Source: Streptomyces sp. CG4 (lineage in GTDB: Bacteria > Actinomycetota > Actinomycetes > Streptomycetales > Streptomycetaceae). Taken from it: a stretch of DNA of 64,000 nt. Position numbers and translations under genes: made by a program. The DNA lies in NCBI RefSeq assembly GCF_041080655.1, contig NZ_CP163525.1:8556001-8620000 (forward strand), in the 5' to 3' direction. Below are positions 16,801-25,566 of this stretch, in pieces. The first letter of the stretch is position 1, and the number at the start of each line of letters is the position of its first letter. A model generated the notes under the pieces. It worked only from the letters and a program-made list of their open reading frames with translations. It was not told the origin of the DNA and made no database searches.

Positions 16801-17967
16801 ATGGGGGGATCTTTTCGTGGCCGGTGGCGCCTGACTCGTGCCGTTGCTGTGGCGCTGGCCGTACTGGCCGTGATGGTGTTACTGGGCGTCGTGCTCCTGG
16901 TTCTTCCGGGGCTGATAGTCGACCACGACCTCGCAGGTGGCCACCTCGCTGCAGCGGACCGGTTGAACGCGGTGAACAACGTGCGTACCACGCTTCTGCA
17001 GACGGTCGGCGGTGCGGTCGTCCTGTTCGGCGCCTATGCCACATGGCGGCAGCTGCGCGTCAGCCAAGACGGGCTGCACGCAACCCGCGAGGGGAACATC
17101 ACCGATCGCTTCAGCCGGGCCGTGGATCAGCTCGGCAGTGACAAACTGGACGTGCGGATCGGAGGCATCTACGCACTGTGGCGGATCGCGGATCATTCCG
17201 ACCATGACCGCGAGGCGGTCGTCTCCATCATGGCGGCGTATCTGCGGACACACCTTCCCTGGCCGCCGCAGGAACCCGCAGTTCCGGCGGCCGACGTGTC
17301 CATTAACTCGGTGCCCCCGCTGGAGACCCACGCCGCGGACGCCCAGACGGCGCTGACCTGCCTCGGGGTCCTGTACCAGGAACGCCGTCCGGAGTGGCTC
17401 AACGTCAGTTTGACCGACCTGCGCCGAGCCGACTGTGACGGATTGTCGCTGCACGGAGTCAACTTCGACGGCGCATGCATGGAAGCGGCGAGCGTCTACC
17501 AGGTCAACTTGAGCAAGGCGTCACTGATCGCCGCCAACCTGCGGCATGCCGAACTCGGCACTTCCATTCTCCACCAGGTCCGCTGTCTGCAAGCCGATCT
17601 GCGCGGCGCACGCCTGGTCAAAGCCGACTTGAGGTCGGCGGACTTCTCCGGTGCGGACCTGCGGGAGGCGAACCTGCGCAAGGCCCGTGCCCAGGGTGCC
17701 GTGTTCGCCGGTGCGGACCTGCGGTTGGCCGACCTCCGGGGCTGTGACCTCACCGACACTGACCTGCGAGAGGCGAGGCTGGAAGGCGCGCTGGCGAGCG
17801 ACCTAACGATCTGGCCGACCGACTTCGACGCTCAAACAGCCGGCGTCGTTGTCACGGCGGACCCTGGCATCGAACCGGACAATCTGCTTCCGGCTGCCGC
17901 GCTCACGAGGCGAGTCCCGCTGCTGCAATCCGAGCCGATGCATGGTCCGTCAGCGTCGGCGAATTGA
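16801..17967 (+). CDS. Pentapeptide-repeat membrane protein
   Basis: A 388-residue protein with two N-terminal membrane segments (about residues 13-40 and 62-80). A linker follows with FSRAVDQLGSDKLDVRIGGIYALWRIADHSDHDR, seen in many Streptomyces pentapeptide proteins. The C-terminal right-handed beta-helix of A(D/N)Lxx repeats spans about residues 205-335 (for example ADLRGARLVKADLRSADFSG). A short tail follows. The helix would sit in the cytoplasm, held at the membrane; partners are unknown. It reads leaderless from a -10 at 16786. It is intact although both neighbours are degenerate. Confidence 0.85.
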   Translation: MGGSFRGRWRLTRAVAVALAVLAVMVLLGVVLLVLPGLIVDHDLAGGHLAAADRLNAVNNVRTTLLQTVGGAVVLFGAYATWRQLRVSQDGLHATREGNITDRFSRAVDQLGSDKLDVRIGGIYALWRIADHSDHDREAVVSIMAAYLRTHLPWPPQEPAVPAADVSINSVPPLETHAADAQTALTCLGVLYQERRPEWLNVSLTDLRRADCDGLSLHGVNFDGACMEAASVYQVNLSKASLIAANLRHAELGTSILHQVRCLQADLRGARLVKADLRSADFSGADLREANLRKARAQGAVFAGADLRLADLRGCDLTDTDLREARLEGALASDLTIWPTDFDAQTAGVVVTADPGIEPDNLLPAAALTRRVPLLQSEPMHGPSASAN

Positions 17968-18240
17968 GCAATCAGGCAGCCCAGCCGATGGGCCGTCCGC
18001 CCCAGCGGATCGGACGTCACCGCACATCCAACCGCCACAACGCCCAACCCGGCGAACCTTCCCGGTCAGAGCACCAGCCGCGTTCACTTGTCTCAAGCCC
18101 CGCCAGCTCCTCACGTTCTCAGGCCTCACAGTCGGCACTTATCCAGCCTTCCTGGCCCAGGGCGTGTTCGATGGGTCAGTGAGCCTGCCCTGCCTGGTCA
18201 GTTGGCCGCACTTACTCAGTTGACTGGCTCGACTCAACGA

Positions 18241-18609
18241 AGGAGCGCGGTCAGTGCCCTCCCGGACGGATCCGCGCAGGAGTTCATCGGCGCCCTGATG
18301 TTCATGATGACCGGCTTCGGCCTCGGCTGGGTCAACGCTGGCGCCGACTACTCACGCTATATGCCCCGGAGTTCGTCCAGCCGGGGCGTGATCGGCTGGA
18401 CCACCTCCGGCGCCTCCGTGGCCCCCCTGCTCCTGCTGGTCTCCGGGCTGCCGCTGGCCGGTTCCCCCCCGAAGCTGAGCCAGTCCATCGCCGCCGACCC
18501 GATCGGCGCGCTCACCACGATCCTGCCGACCTGGTTCCTGGTGCCGTTCGCCGTGGTCGCCGTCCTCTGCCTGGTCGGCGGCGCCGTCCTCGCCAGCGTG
18601 GTGGCGTAA
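18241..18609 (+). pseudogene. Internal fragment of an NCS1 purine-cytosine permease
   Basis: The segment ALPDGSAQEFIGALMFMMTG, then GLGWVNAGADYSRYMPRSSSSRG, GWTTSGASVAPLLLLVSG and LPTWFLVPFAVVAVLCLVGGAVL is the middle third of a CodB-like permease. The N-terminal membrane segments are absent: upstream of 18241 the sequence is not protein-like. The C-terminal half is replaced by a stop at 18607-18609. A GntR fragment follows 12 bases later, so the deletion probably joined a permease to its regulator. Confidence 0.75.
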
Positions 18610-18621
18610 GAGCGCAGCCCT

Positions 18622-18903
18622 CTGTCGCCGGTGCCCGGAATCCGCGAACTGCCCGCCAACGGCCTCGGCCAGGACTCGCTCGCCGAGTTGTTGCAACCCG
18701 CCGGGCTGCGGCCCGACCAAGGAGAACAGCGGGTCTCCGGGCGGCCGGTCGACGCCCGCGAGGCGGAGTTGGTGCGGCGCGCACCGGGGGACTGGTTCCT
18801 GCACAAGCGCCGGACGACCCGGGCGGCCGACGACTCCTTCGCCGAGCACGCCGTCGCCCTGCTCGACCCCACCCACGTCGAGCTGACCCTCAGCCTCGGC
18901 TGA
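18622..18903 (+). pseudogene. 3' fragment of a GntR/HutC-family regulator (UTRA domain)
   Basis: About 93 residues that match the end of a UTRA ligand-binding domain: LAELLQPAGLRPDQGEQRVSGRPVDAREAEL, APGDWFLHKRRTTRAADDSFAEHAVALLDPTHVELTLSLG (positions about 18675-18900). The DNA-binding winged helix is missing and no credible start or ribosome site precedes it. It follows the permease fragment directly. A permease plus a HutC-type regulator would have made a nucleobase-uptake unit. Confidence 0.7.
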
Positions 18904-18922
18904 CCCGCCGTGCGACGTCCGG

Positions 18923-19900
18923 TCAGAGAGCCGGCGAGGTCTGGGACAGGTGCCGGTAGTCCCTGGGCGGCATGCCGTAGGCGGACCGGAAGGCGCGGCT
19001 GAACTCCGCCGCCCGCGGAAATCCCCAGCGGGTGCCGATCACATGAATGGGCACATCACCCAGTGCCGGGTCGGCGAGGTCGCGGCAGGCGGCCTCCAGG
19101 CGCAGCCGGCGTATCCAGGCCGCGACCGTGATCTCCTCCTCCTGGAAGAGGCGGTGCAGATAGCTGACGGAGATGTGGTGTGCCGCGGCCACGACGCTCG
19201 GTGTGAGCTGCGGGTCGTGCATGTGCCGGCGGATGAAGTTCTTGACGCGCAGGATGAGGGCACGCTGGTGGGTCTCCGGAGGCAGTGACTTCTCGGCCTC
19301 CAGGAGGTGGGCGAACAGGGCGGCGACGAGGTGGGTCACGGCCGTGCCCAGGCGGGGACCGTCCGACGGCTGGAACTGGTCGGGGTGCGAAGCCAGTCGG
19401 GTGAGCAGGTCGCAGAGCAGCGCACCGGTCCCCTCCCGGCTCGTCACCAGCCGCGGCAACGGGCGTCCTGACACGGCTCGCGGCAGGGGGAGCAGCGCTT
19501 TGGGAATCTCAAGTCCCAGCGCGGTGACCGGTTCCGCGCCGGTGCGGATCTCCCAGGGCACCGCGGAGTCGTTGATGTGCAGGTCGGAGGGGCGGTACGT
19601 GGCCTCGCCGTCGTCCCATGTGCCCGCTCCGGTCCCCATCACGACGAGAGACATGTGGTAGAGCTCTGGGTCGGACTGGCGGATGAGCTTCGGGGTCCGC
19701 CGGATCGTCACCTGCTCGAAGGTGGCAGGCCACAGAGACACGCTGCCGAGGTCCAGCACGCGTTGGGTGAAACGGAAATCGTGGGTGTGCTTGCTGCTCA
19801 GTGTCACCGGAGCGTGGGTCTTCCGCAGCCGCTCCGCCCAGTACCCGAACCGGTCGGCCGGCGGCACGTCCTCACTCCGGAACACCGTCTCGTTCAGCAC
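18923..19900 (-). CDS. AraC-family transcriptional regulator with AraC-binding-like domain
   Basis: About 325 residues. The N-terminal AraC_binding_2-like domain (residues 1-175) contains PPADRFGYWAERLRKTHAPV and YHMSLVVMGTGAGTWDDGEATYRPSDLHI. The C-terminal HTH_18 contains VAAAHHISVSYLHRLFQEEEITVAAWIRRLRLE and GFPRAAEFSRAFRSAYGMPPRDY. The GTG at 19900 sits 7-8 bases after AAAGG and is preferred over the GTG at 19906, which would leave only about 3 bases. The 3' end converges on the GntR fragment. Targets are unknown and no adjacent divergent gene is obvious. Confidence 0.88.
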   Translation of the reverse strand: MLNETVFRSEDVPPADRFGYWAERLRKTHAPVTLSSKHTHDFRFTQRVLDLGSVSLWPATFEQVTIRRTPKLIRQSDPELYHMSLVVMGTGAGTWDDGEATYRPSDLHINDSAVPWEIRTGAEPVTALGLEIPKALLPLPRAVSGRPLPRLVTSREGTGALLCDLLTRLASHPDQFQPSDGPRLGTAVTHLVAALFAHLLEAEKSLPPETHQRALILRVKNFIRRHMHDPQLTPSVVAAAHHISVSYLHRLFQEEEITVAAWIRRLRLEAACRDLADPALGDVPIHVIGTRWGFPRAAEFSRAFRSAYGMPPRDYRHLSQTSPAL

Positions 19901-20517
19901 ACCCACACCTTTGCTCGTTTGCCATGCCTGCGCCGAACGGCTCGGCACCGCTGCCAACAGTCGATATCTGCATCTACTGCACCGACTGCAAACTCGTTTG
20001 TGCACTCTGCGCCAACGACGTAGATCCTCTCGCCGGGGAAACTGGTCGCACGGTGCGATCGAGGCGCCCGCACGGGCGGTGAGCGAAATCAGGCTTCGAC
20101 GGGGGTGAGGCGTGCATTTGCTCCATGCCGTGCGGTGGCGGTGGGCTCCACGCCGGTGTGCTCGCCGAAGTACGGCGGCACCACCTGACCTGAACGATCG
20201 GCACGTATGCGGCCCCGCACCTGGTTCGAGGGTGCGGGGCCACACCATCGTGACGTCGCCCACCGCACAGACGCCCCAGGGGCCGCAACCGGCCGGCTCG
20301 GCGGCACGCGACCAGGGCCGTGCCGGAGCTGCGTCGGACTGCCCCTACTGGCCGGTTTTCACCGTCCCTGGCCACCTCGTAGGCCGGACCACCACCGGAT
20401 CTCCCGTACGTCCGCACGCATGTCCCACGGCCCGACGGGTACGCGAGCATCGAGCACGCCCGGGCGCGGATCCGCCCCCGGGTGGCCCGTACGGCCGCCG
20501 CTACCTGGGGATCTGCC
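19901..20517. other. 617-bp region without a convincing gene; contains a hairpin
   Basis: This stretch upstream of the AraC gene is less GC-biased than its surroundings, and open frames in it have poor codon character. At 20211-20241 a perfect 11-base stem, GGCCCCGCACC and GGTGCGGGGCC with a 9-base loop, looks like a terminator for a lost gene. On the minus strand about 20089-20175 encodes a protein-like piece (YFGEHTGVEPTATARHGANA) that could be a remnant, but no family is recognised. Confidence 0.5.
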
Positions 20518-20916
20518 ATGGAGACACCCGCACACGACGACCTGCCGACGCCGGCCCAGCAGGCACTGGACGCGCTGGCCGAGAACGCGGAGGACCAGGG
20601 CGCGCTGGACGTCCTCGCCCACAGTGACGTGCTCGTACCCGTGCCGGACGACGCGATCGACGGCGAGGGCGCCGATGCCACGTCCGTGGCCCTGCCCGTC
20701 CTCGAACAGCCCGGCGGTGAGCCGGTCGTCCCCGTGTTCACCACGGAGGGCGAGATGGTCGAACTACTGCCGTTCGTCTCCCGCTACCGCCTCATCCCGC
20801 TGGGCGCCCTCGCCTCCCAATGGCCCGACGAGGACCTCTCCCTGGCCATAGACGGCAACTCCTCGCACGCCCTGACGCTCACGTCACAGGGGGTGCGCAC
20901 GCTGCTGGCCCGGTGA
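20518..20916 (+). CDS. SseB-like domain protein
   Basis: A 132-residue acidic protein. An N-terminal helix (PTPAQQALDALAENAEDQGALDVLAHSDVLVPVPDD) is followed by the SseB-like alpha/beta core PVVPVFTTEGEMVELLP and YRLIPLGALASQWPDEDLSLAID. SseB-fold proteins are frequent in Streptomyces, several of them beside type VII secretion or toxin genes, and their role is not settled. The ATG at 20518 has only a weak GGGG upstream. It is followed by a membrane-protein gene on the same strand 129 bases later. Confidence 0.75.
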   Translation: METPAHDDLPTPAQQALDALAENAEDQGALDVLAHSDVLVPVPDDAIDGEGADATSVALPVLEQPGGEPVVPVFTTEGEMVELLPFVSRYRLIPLGALASQWPDEDLSLAIDGNSSHALTLTSQGVRTLLAR

Positions 20917-21045
20917 GCGAGCGCTCTGAAAGGAGCGCGGGGCCGAGTCGACATGCGGCTCCGCGGCGTGGGTGCGAGAAGCCACGACGGACCCGCACCC
21001 GCGCACACATCCGATCCCCCACACCGTGGGCGCAAAAATAGCCCC

Positions 21046-22158
21046 ATGGAATACCTCTCCGGCGCGGCCGGGGCCCTGGTCCTCGTACTGGTCCTCAGCA
21101 GCATCCTTCGCACGCTGGTGGTCCCCAGAGGCCTCTACTCCGCGCTGGTCTTCCGCCTGTGGTGGAGCCTGCGCAGACTTCTGCGGCGCACAGCCCTGCG
21201 CGGCGGTTACGCCGCGATGGACCGCGCTCAGACCTGGCTCGCCCCGCTGATGCTCATCGGCATGCTCGCCAGCTGGCTGAGCGGCGCCCTGCTCGGCTTC
21301 GGCCTCCTGCTGTACTCGCTGTCCCCGCTGTCCTGGACCACCGCGTTCCGGGAGGCGGGGTCCAGCCTGTTCACGCTCGGTTTCGCCGGCGGAGCCCGGC
21401 TGAAACTGTCGGTGCTCGACTTCGTCGCCGCGGCCACCGGCCCGGTCCTGATCGCCCTGCAGATCGCCTACCTGCCCACGCTGTACGCCGCCTACAACCG
21501 CCGCGAACTGGAGGTCACCCTGCTCCAGGCGCGGGCCGGCGAGCCGGCGTGGGGCCCGGAGATCCTCGCCCGGCAGTGGCTGGTCGACACCGAGAGGGCG
21601 CTGCCCGAGCTGTACCGGGCCTGGGAGCGGCTCGCCGCGGACATGGGCGAGAGCCACTCGACGTACCCCATCCTGCTGACCTTCCGTTCCCCGCGCCCGC
21701 ACCGCAGCTGGCTGGTCGGACTCGTCGCGGTGATGGACGCGGCGGCGATGCAGCTGGCCCTGGAACCGCGGCTCGCCCCGCCGGAGGCCCGGCTGGTGCT
21801 GCGGGCCGGCTTCACCGCGCTGCGCGACATCGCCCGCGCCCTGCGCTTCCCGTTCGACGAGGACCCGTCGCCGGACGCCACGATCCGGCTGACCTTCGCC
21901 GAGTTCGACGCCGCCGTGGCCATGCTGGAGTCGGCCGGGTTCCACGCCGAGCGGTCGCCGAAGGAGGCCTGGCCGCACTTCCAGGGCTGGCGGGTCAACT
22001 ACGAGGCGATCGCCTATGAACTGTGCCGCCGCTGCGACGCCGTACCCGCGTTGTGGACCGGCCCCCGCGACTTCCCCGGCGGGCCGATCCCGCCCGCGCG
22101 TCCGGCCGACCGGCGGCCCGGCGAAGGACGGCCGGAACTGCCCCCCGCCACCGGATAG
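21046..22158 (+). CDS. Membrane protein, channel-like (370 aa)
   Basis: About four membrane segments lie in the first 150 residues: LSGAAGALVLVLVLSSILRTLVV, WLAPLMLIGMLASWLSGALLGFGLLLYSL, and the segment after a loop that reads REAGSSLFTLGFAGGARLKLSVLDFVAAATGPVLIALQIAYLP (given by positions about 21351-21476). The short 'SSLFTLGFAGG' re-entrant-like loop between two segments is reminiscent of ion-channel pore loops but lacks the GYG filter. A 230-residue cytoplasmic domain rich in Arg/Glu and aromatic residues follows. No ribosome site is visible before the ATG. Function unknown. Confidence 0.75.
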   Translation: MEYLSGAAGALVLVLVLSSILRTLVVPRGLYSALVFRLWWSLRRLLRRTALRGGYAAMDRAQTWLAPLMLIGMLASWLSGALLGFGLLLYSLSPLSWTTAFREAGSSLFTLGFAGGARLKLSVLDFVAAATGPVLIALQIAYLPTLYAAYNRRELEVTLLQARAGEPAWGPEILARQWLVDTERALPELYRAWERLAADMGESHSTYPILLTFRSPRPHRSWLVGLVAVMDAAAMQLALEPRLAPPEARLVLRAGFTALRDIARALRFPFDEDPSPDATIRLTFAEFDAAVAMLESAGFHAERSPKEAWPHFQGWRVNYEAIAYELCRRCDAVPALWTGPRDFPGGPIPPARPADRRPGEGRPELPPATG

Positions 22159-22242
22159 TCCCCGGCCCGTGGCGGGAAGATCCCAGCGAAAGACAGGTCC
22201 AAGACCGGTCCGAGGCAGGTCCGGACGCGTGCGAAGGAGCCG

Positions 22243-23139
22243 ATGGTCGTGAGGGTCGTCCTGCTGGGCACCGCCGCCGGGGGCGGCTTCCCGCAGTGGA
22301 ACTGCGCCTGTGCGCTGTGCACGGCCGCCCGGGACGGCAAGCTGCCCTCCCGCACCCAGGAGTGCGCCGCCGTCACCGGCAACGGCCGCGACTGGTGGCT
22401 GCTGAACGCCTCGCCCGATCTGCGCACCCAGCTCACCGCCACCCCGGCGCTCTGGCCGGGCCCGGGTCCCCGGGACACCCCGCTGCGCGGTGTCCTGCTC
22501 ACCGACGCCGAGGCGGACCACGTCACCGGCCTGGCCGAGCTGCGCGGAGCGGCGGGCCTGAAGGTCTACGCCGCCGCACCGGTGCGCGCCGTACTGGGTC
22601 CGGCCCGCGCCGCTCTGGACCGTTACGCCCCCTGGGAGTGGGCGGACAGCCTGGCCGACGGCGGATTCGTGCTGGCCGGGGGACTGGTGGTCACGGCCCA
22701 TCCGGTGGGTGCGAAGATCCCGAAGTACGTACCGGCGCAGGTTCCCGGCGCCGGCGGCCCATGGGTGACGGCGTACCGCGTGGAGGATCTGGCCAGCGGG
22801 GGAGTGCTGGTGTACGCGCCCTGCGTGGGCGCCTGGAGTCCGGAGCTGGACGAGCTGTGCGCCGAGGCCGACTGCGTGCTGCTGGACGGCACCTTCTTCG
22901 CGGCCGACGAGATGGGCACGGCGGTGCGCTCCGGTGCCGGGCAGGCCGCCATGGGACACCTGCCGGTCACGGGCCGGGACGGCACGCTCGCGGCCCTGGC
23001 CCGCCATCCCGGTGCGCGCCGGATCTACACCCACCTCAACAACACGAACCCGCTGCTCGACCCGGATTCACCGGCACGTGCGCGGATCGCCGAGGAGGGC
23101 GTCGAGGTACTGCCCGACGGGGCCGAGCTGCTGCTCTGA
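22243..23139 (+). CDS. pqqB: Pyrroloquinoline quinone biosynthesis protein PqqB
   Basis: A 298-residue protein of the metallo-beta-lactamase fold. VVLLGTAAGGGFPQWNCACALC and LLTDAEADHVTGLAELR mark the PqqB subfamily, as do AHPVGAKIPKYVPAQ and CVLLDGTFFAADEMG. PqqB hydroxylates the Glu-Tyr intermediate late in PQQ synthesis. The two early cysteine pairs (NCACALC) probably bind zinc structurally. The ATG at 22243 has AAGGAG six bases upstream. None of pqqA, C, D or E is adjacent, so either the remaining genes are elsewhere or this is an orphan. Confidence 0.85.
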   Translation: MVVRVVLLGTAAGGGFPQWNCACALCTAARDGKLPSRTQECAAVTGNGRDWWLLNASPDLRTQLTATPALWPGPGPRDTPLRGVLLTDAEADHVTGLAELRGAAGLKVYAAAPVRAVLGPARAALDRYAPWEWADSLADGGFVLAGGLVVTAHPVGAKIPKYVPAQVPGAGGPWVTAYRVEDLASGGVLVYAPCVGAWSPELDELCAEADCVLLDGTFFAADEMGTAVRSGAGQAAMGHLPVTGRDGTLAALARHPGARRIYTHLNNTNPLLDPDSPARARIAEEGVEVLPDGAELLL

Positions 23140-23200
23140 CCTCCCTGCCGGCCGGTGCGTCCCTGCCCGCGGTCGCGGACGTTCCCGCGCGGTCTCCGCT

Positions 23201-23278
23201 GTTCCCGCCCGGTGAGCCTGCGTCTATCGTTCCCGCCTGGTGAGCCCGCGTCTAACGTTCCTGCCCGGTGAGCATGCG
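23201..23278 (+). repeat. 28-bp tandem repeat across the MarR gene 3' end
   Basis: Two full imperfect copies (23201-23228, 23229-23256) and a 22-base partial copy (23257-23278) share GTTCC(C/T)GCC(C/T)GGTGAGC. The third copy is the coding sequence for the last codons of the MarR gene (LTGQER) and the second holds its stop. The other copies therefore look like duplications of the gene's 3' end into the downstream gap. Confidence 0.75.
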
Positions 23279-23650
23279 CTCCAGCACGGCGCGCTGCAGC
23301 GGCTGCACCTCGGCGTGCAGCGCACGGCCCTTGGGGGTGAGCGCCACCCACACCCCGCGCCGGTCCTCGGCGCACACCGAGCGCTCCACCAGGCCGTCCT
23401 TCTCCAGTCGGCCGATCAGCCGGGACAGCGCGCTCTGGGTGAGATGGACCCGGCCGACCAGGTTCTGCACCCGGCACTGGTCACCCTCCGCGGGCGACTC
23501 GGACGCCAGGATGTCCAGCACCTCGAAGTCGCTGGCGCCCAGCCCGTGCGGGTGCAGGGCCCGGTCGATCTCGCACATCGTGTGCGCGTGTACGGCGAGG
23601 ATGTCCCGCCACCGTTCCTCGAGCCGGGCGTCGGCCGTCTTGACTGCCAT
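23252..23650 (-). CDS. MarR-family transcriptional regulator
   Basis: A 132-residue winged-helix protein. QNLVGRVHLTQSALSRLIGRLEKDGLVERS is the recognition helix and turn, followed by the wing CAEDRRGVWVALTPKGRALH. Two cysteines, in MCEIDRAL and DQCRVQN, might make it redox-sensitive, but this is a guess. The ATG at 23650 has only a weak purine stretch upstream. The VOC gene lies 83 bases upstream on the same strand, and a MarR-like operator is in the gap. Confidence 0.88.
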   Translation of the reverse strand: MAVKTADARLEERWRDILAVHAHTMCEIDRALHPHGLGASDFEVLDILASESPAEGDQCRVQNLVGRVHLTQSALSRLIGRLEKDGLVERSVCAEDRRGVWVALTPKGRALHAEVQPLQRAVLERMLTGQER

Positions 23651-23675
23651 ACCCGCACCGTAGCACCGATCCAGC

Positions 23676-23693
23676 CAATCATTGAGTGTGCAA
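23676..23693. promoter_or_regulatory. Candidate MarR operator
   Basis: CAATCATTG (23676-23684) is a perfect odd palindrome. It overlaps TTGAGTGTGCAA (23682-23693), an imperfect palindrome of the TTG-N6-CAA type. It lies about 30 bases before the MarR start, between that gene and the VOC gene, which suits autoregulation. Confidence 0.35.
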
Positions 23694-23733
23694 CTAGTGC
23701 GGGTGTGAGCGGGTACGAACAGGCGGCCGCAGC

Positions 23734-24084
23734 TCAGGCGACCGGGTCCTGGAGCAGGCCGATCAGGTTGCCGTCGGGGTCCTTCACGGAGGCGATCAGC
23801 CTGCCGTTGCCGACGTCCCGCACGTCCTGGACGGGCTCGGCGCCCGCCGCCAGCAGGGCCGCGAGGCGCTCGCGAAGATCGGTGACGTGCCAGAACGGCA
23901 CCGGCCCGGTCAGGCCCTGCGCGTGCCCGTTGGGGTCGAGGCCGACGTCCTGTCCCTCGGCCTTGAAACCGACGTAATAGGGTTCGTCCGCGTACGGCTC
24001 GACGCCCAGGAGGGCGGTGAACAGGGCCTTGGCACGGTCCTTGTCCTTGACGGGGTAGATGATCGTCTGCACGCCGGCGGTCAT
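23734..24084 (-). CDS. VOC-family (glyoxalase/bleomycin-resistance-like) protein
   Basis: A 116-residue protein with two beta-alpha-beta-beta-beta modules: TIIYPVKDKDRAKALFTALLG and PVPFWHVTDLRERLAALLAAGA, ending with SVKDPDGNLIGLLQDP. The usual metal ligands are only partly recognisable (His in FWHV, Asp/Asn near the end), so catalysis is uncertain. The ATG at 24084 has AAGGAG upstream. A hairpin, CCGACGG/CCGTCGG at 24111-24129, lies in the leader. It precedes the MarR gene on the same strand. Confidence 0.85.
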   Translation of the reverse strand: MTAGVQTIIYPVKDKDRAKALFTALLGVEPYADEPYYVGFKAEGQDVGLDPNGHAQGLTGPVPFWHVTDLRERLAALLAAGAEPVQDVRDVGNGRLIASVKDPDGNLIGLLQDPVA

Positions 24085-24201
24085 GGGACTCTCCTTCTGA
24101 GGTGCGTGGCCCGACGGGTTCTCCGTCGGTGCACTTCACGCTAGGACCGGGGAGCCCGCTCCGGCTTCTTCGATCCTGACCGGTTGCGGGCTCCCCGTGG
24201 C

Positions 24202-25185
24202 TCACTCGTTGTGCAGCACCTCCGCAACGGTGAGCCGGGCCGCGCGCCGGGCGGGGACGAGGGCGCCCACCACGGCGATCACCAGACCCGCCAGCGCAAG
24301 TCCGGCCGGCTTCGGCGCGTGCCAGACGTCCGTCATGTACGACGGCAGAGTGAGGTCGATCCCCGCGGCCATCCGTGGGACGACCACCTCGTAGGCGGCG
24401 ATGCCCAGCGGGACGCCCTGCACCGACCCGATCACGCCGAGTACCGCCATGGACGTCACCGTCATCACCGTCACCTGGCGCGGGGTCATGCCGATCGACT
24501 TGAGCATGCCGAGGTCACGACGTCGGTCATGGGTGTTGAGCACGGCCGTGTTGAACACACCGAGGGAGGCGACCAGGGCCAGCATCAGGGTGAGGGCGGC
24601 CGCCGAGCCGATGATGGTCTCGGCGCCGTTGCTCGGGCCGGTCAGCTGGGTACTGAGCCCCGTGTCGACGGCTCGGGCGGCGCGCGCGTACGCCGTCCCG
24701 TCCGTGCCCTCACGCAGTTTGACGTGATAGGCGAACGCCTTGCCGTCCGGGACCAGCGCGGTGAACGTCGGCCAGGTGCCGGCGACCACCCGGTCGTTCT
24801 CCTGCATCTGCTCGCCGACCACCGTGACCTCCTCCTGGCGGCCGCTCTTGCGTAGCCGGAGGTGGTCCCCGATGTGCACCCCGTTGCGGCGCAGGAAGGC
24901 CGAGCCGACCACGACCTCTCCCGGACGGTGCATCCAGCGGCCCCGGACGAGCGCGTCGCCCAGGGGCAGGTCCGGCCCGCGCCTGCCCTCGAAGGTGACC
25001 CTCTGTGCGGAACCCTCGATCCGCGCATCCTCGTCCCCACGGGCCGTCACCCGCGCCGCGCCTGGCAACGAGCCGAGCAGCGACTGAAGTTCGCGGTCGA
25101 CGCGGACCGGCAGCACCTGCCTGCCGTGGACGTAGTCGCTTGCGTAGACCGTGACGTCGTACGCACCCTTGCCGCGGTCTCCGAA
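24202..25185 (-). pseudogene. 5'-truncated FtsX-type ABC transporter permease
   Basis: Reading from about 25185, the frame opens GDRGKGAYDVTVYASDYVHGR without a start, continues through a periplasmic MacB-like domain, and ends with three FtsX membrane segments: SAAALTLMLALVASLGVFN, a second beginning MTVTSMAVLGVIGSVQGVPLG, and a third beginning AGLALAGLVIAVVGALVPARRAARLTVAEVLHNE. The N-terminal part of the permease and the partner ATPase are missing. At 25185 the DNA switches to a GH53 fragment on the other strand. A GTG at 25116 could start a shorter protein, but without the first half of the permease it would not assemble a transporter. Confidence 0.75.
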
Positions 25186-25519
25186 CAGGGTCTTCGTCGC
25201 CGAGACGGCCTATCCCTTCACCCTGGCCAACAACGACTCGCTGGAGAACCAGATCGACACCACCGTCAAACTGGTGTCCGGCTACCCGGCGACCGTGGCC
25301 GGCCAGACCAAGTGGCTGAACGACGTGGCGAGCATCGTCGAGGCCGTCCCGGACGGCCGCGGCCTCGGCGTCTTCTCCTGGGAGGCGACCTGGACCGCCG
25401 TCACCGGCAACGGCTGGGACCCGACCGACGCCGGCTCCGGCAACGGCTGGGAGAACCAGGCCCTGTTCGGTTACGACGACAAGGCGCTGTCCTCGATGAC
25501 GTGGTTCAGCCACCGCTGA
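25186..25519 (+). pseudogene. 3' fragment of a GH53 arabinogalactan endo-beta-1,4-galactanase
   Basis: From RVFVAETAYPFTLANND the frame matches the last 110 residues of the GH53 barrel, including the VAETAYPF strand with the nucleophile Glu and GRGLGVFSWEATW near the end. It stops at 25517-25519. The signal peptide and the first two thirds of the enzyme are absent; the ATG at 25151 belongs to the neighbouring permease remnant. A terminator hairpin follows, as for the original gene. Confidence 0.8.
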
Positions 25520-25530
25520 ACCACAGCTGA

Positions 25531-25566
25531 GGGGGCCCGGCCGTAAGGGGCGGCCGGGTCTCCCCC
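25531..25566 (+). terminator. Terminator of the GH53 fragment
   Basis: GGGGGCCCGGCCG (25531-25543) pairs with CGGCCGGGTCTCCCCC (25551-25566), with one small bulge and a 7-base loop, and ATTTT follows. It starts 11 bases after the stop. Confidence 0.7.

Noticed and set aside
20089..20307. Minus-strand 72-codon frame in the long gap
   Set aside because: Only the last 30 residues look protein-like, there is no ribosome site, and a hairpin lies inside.
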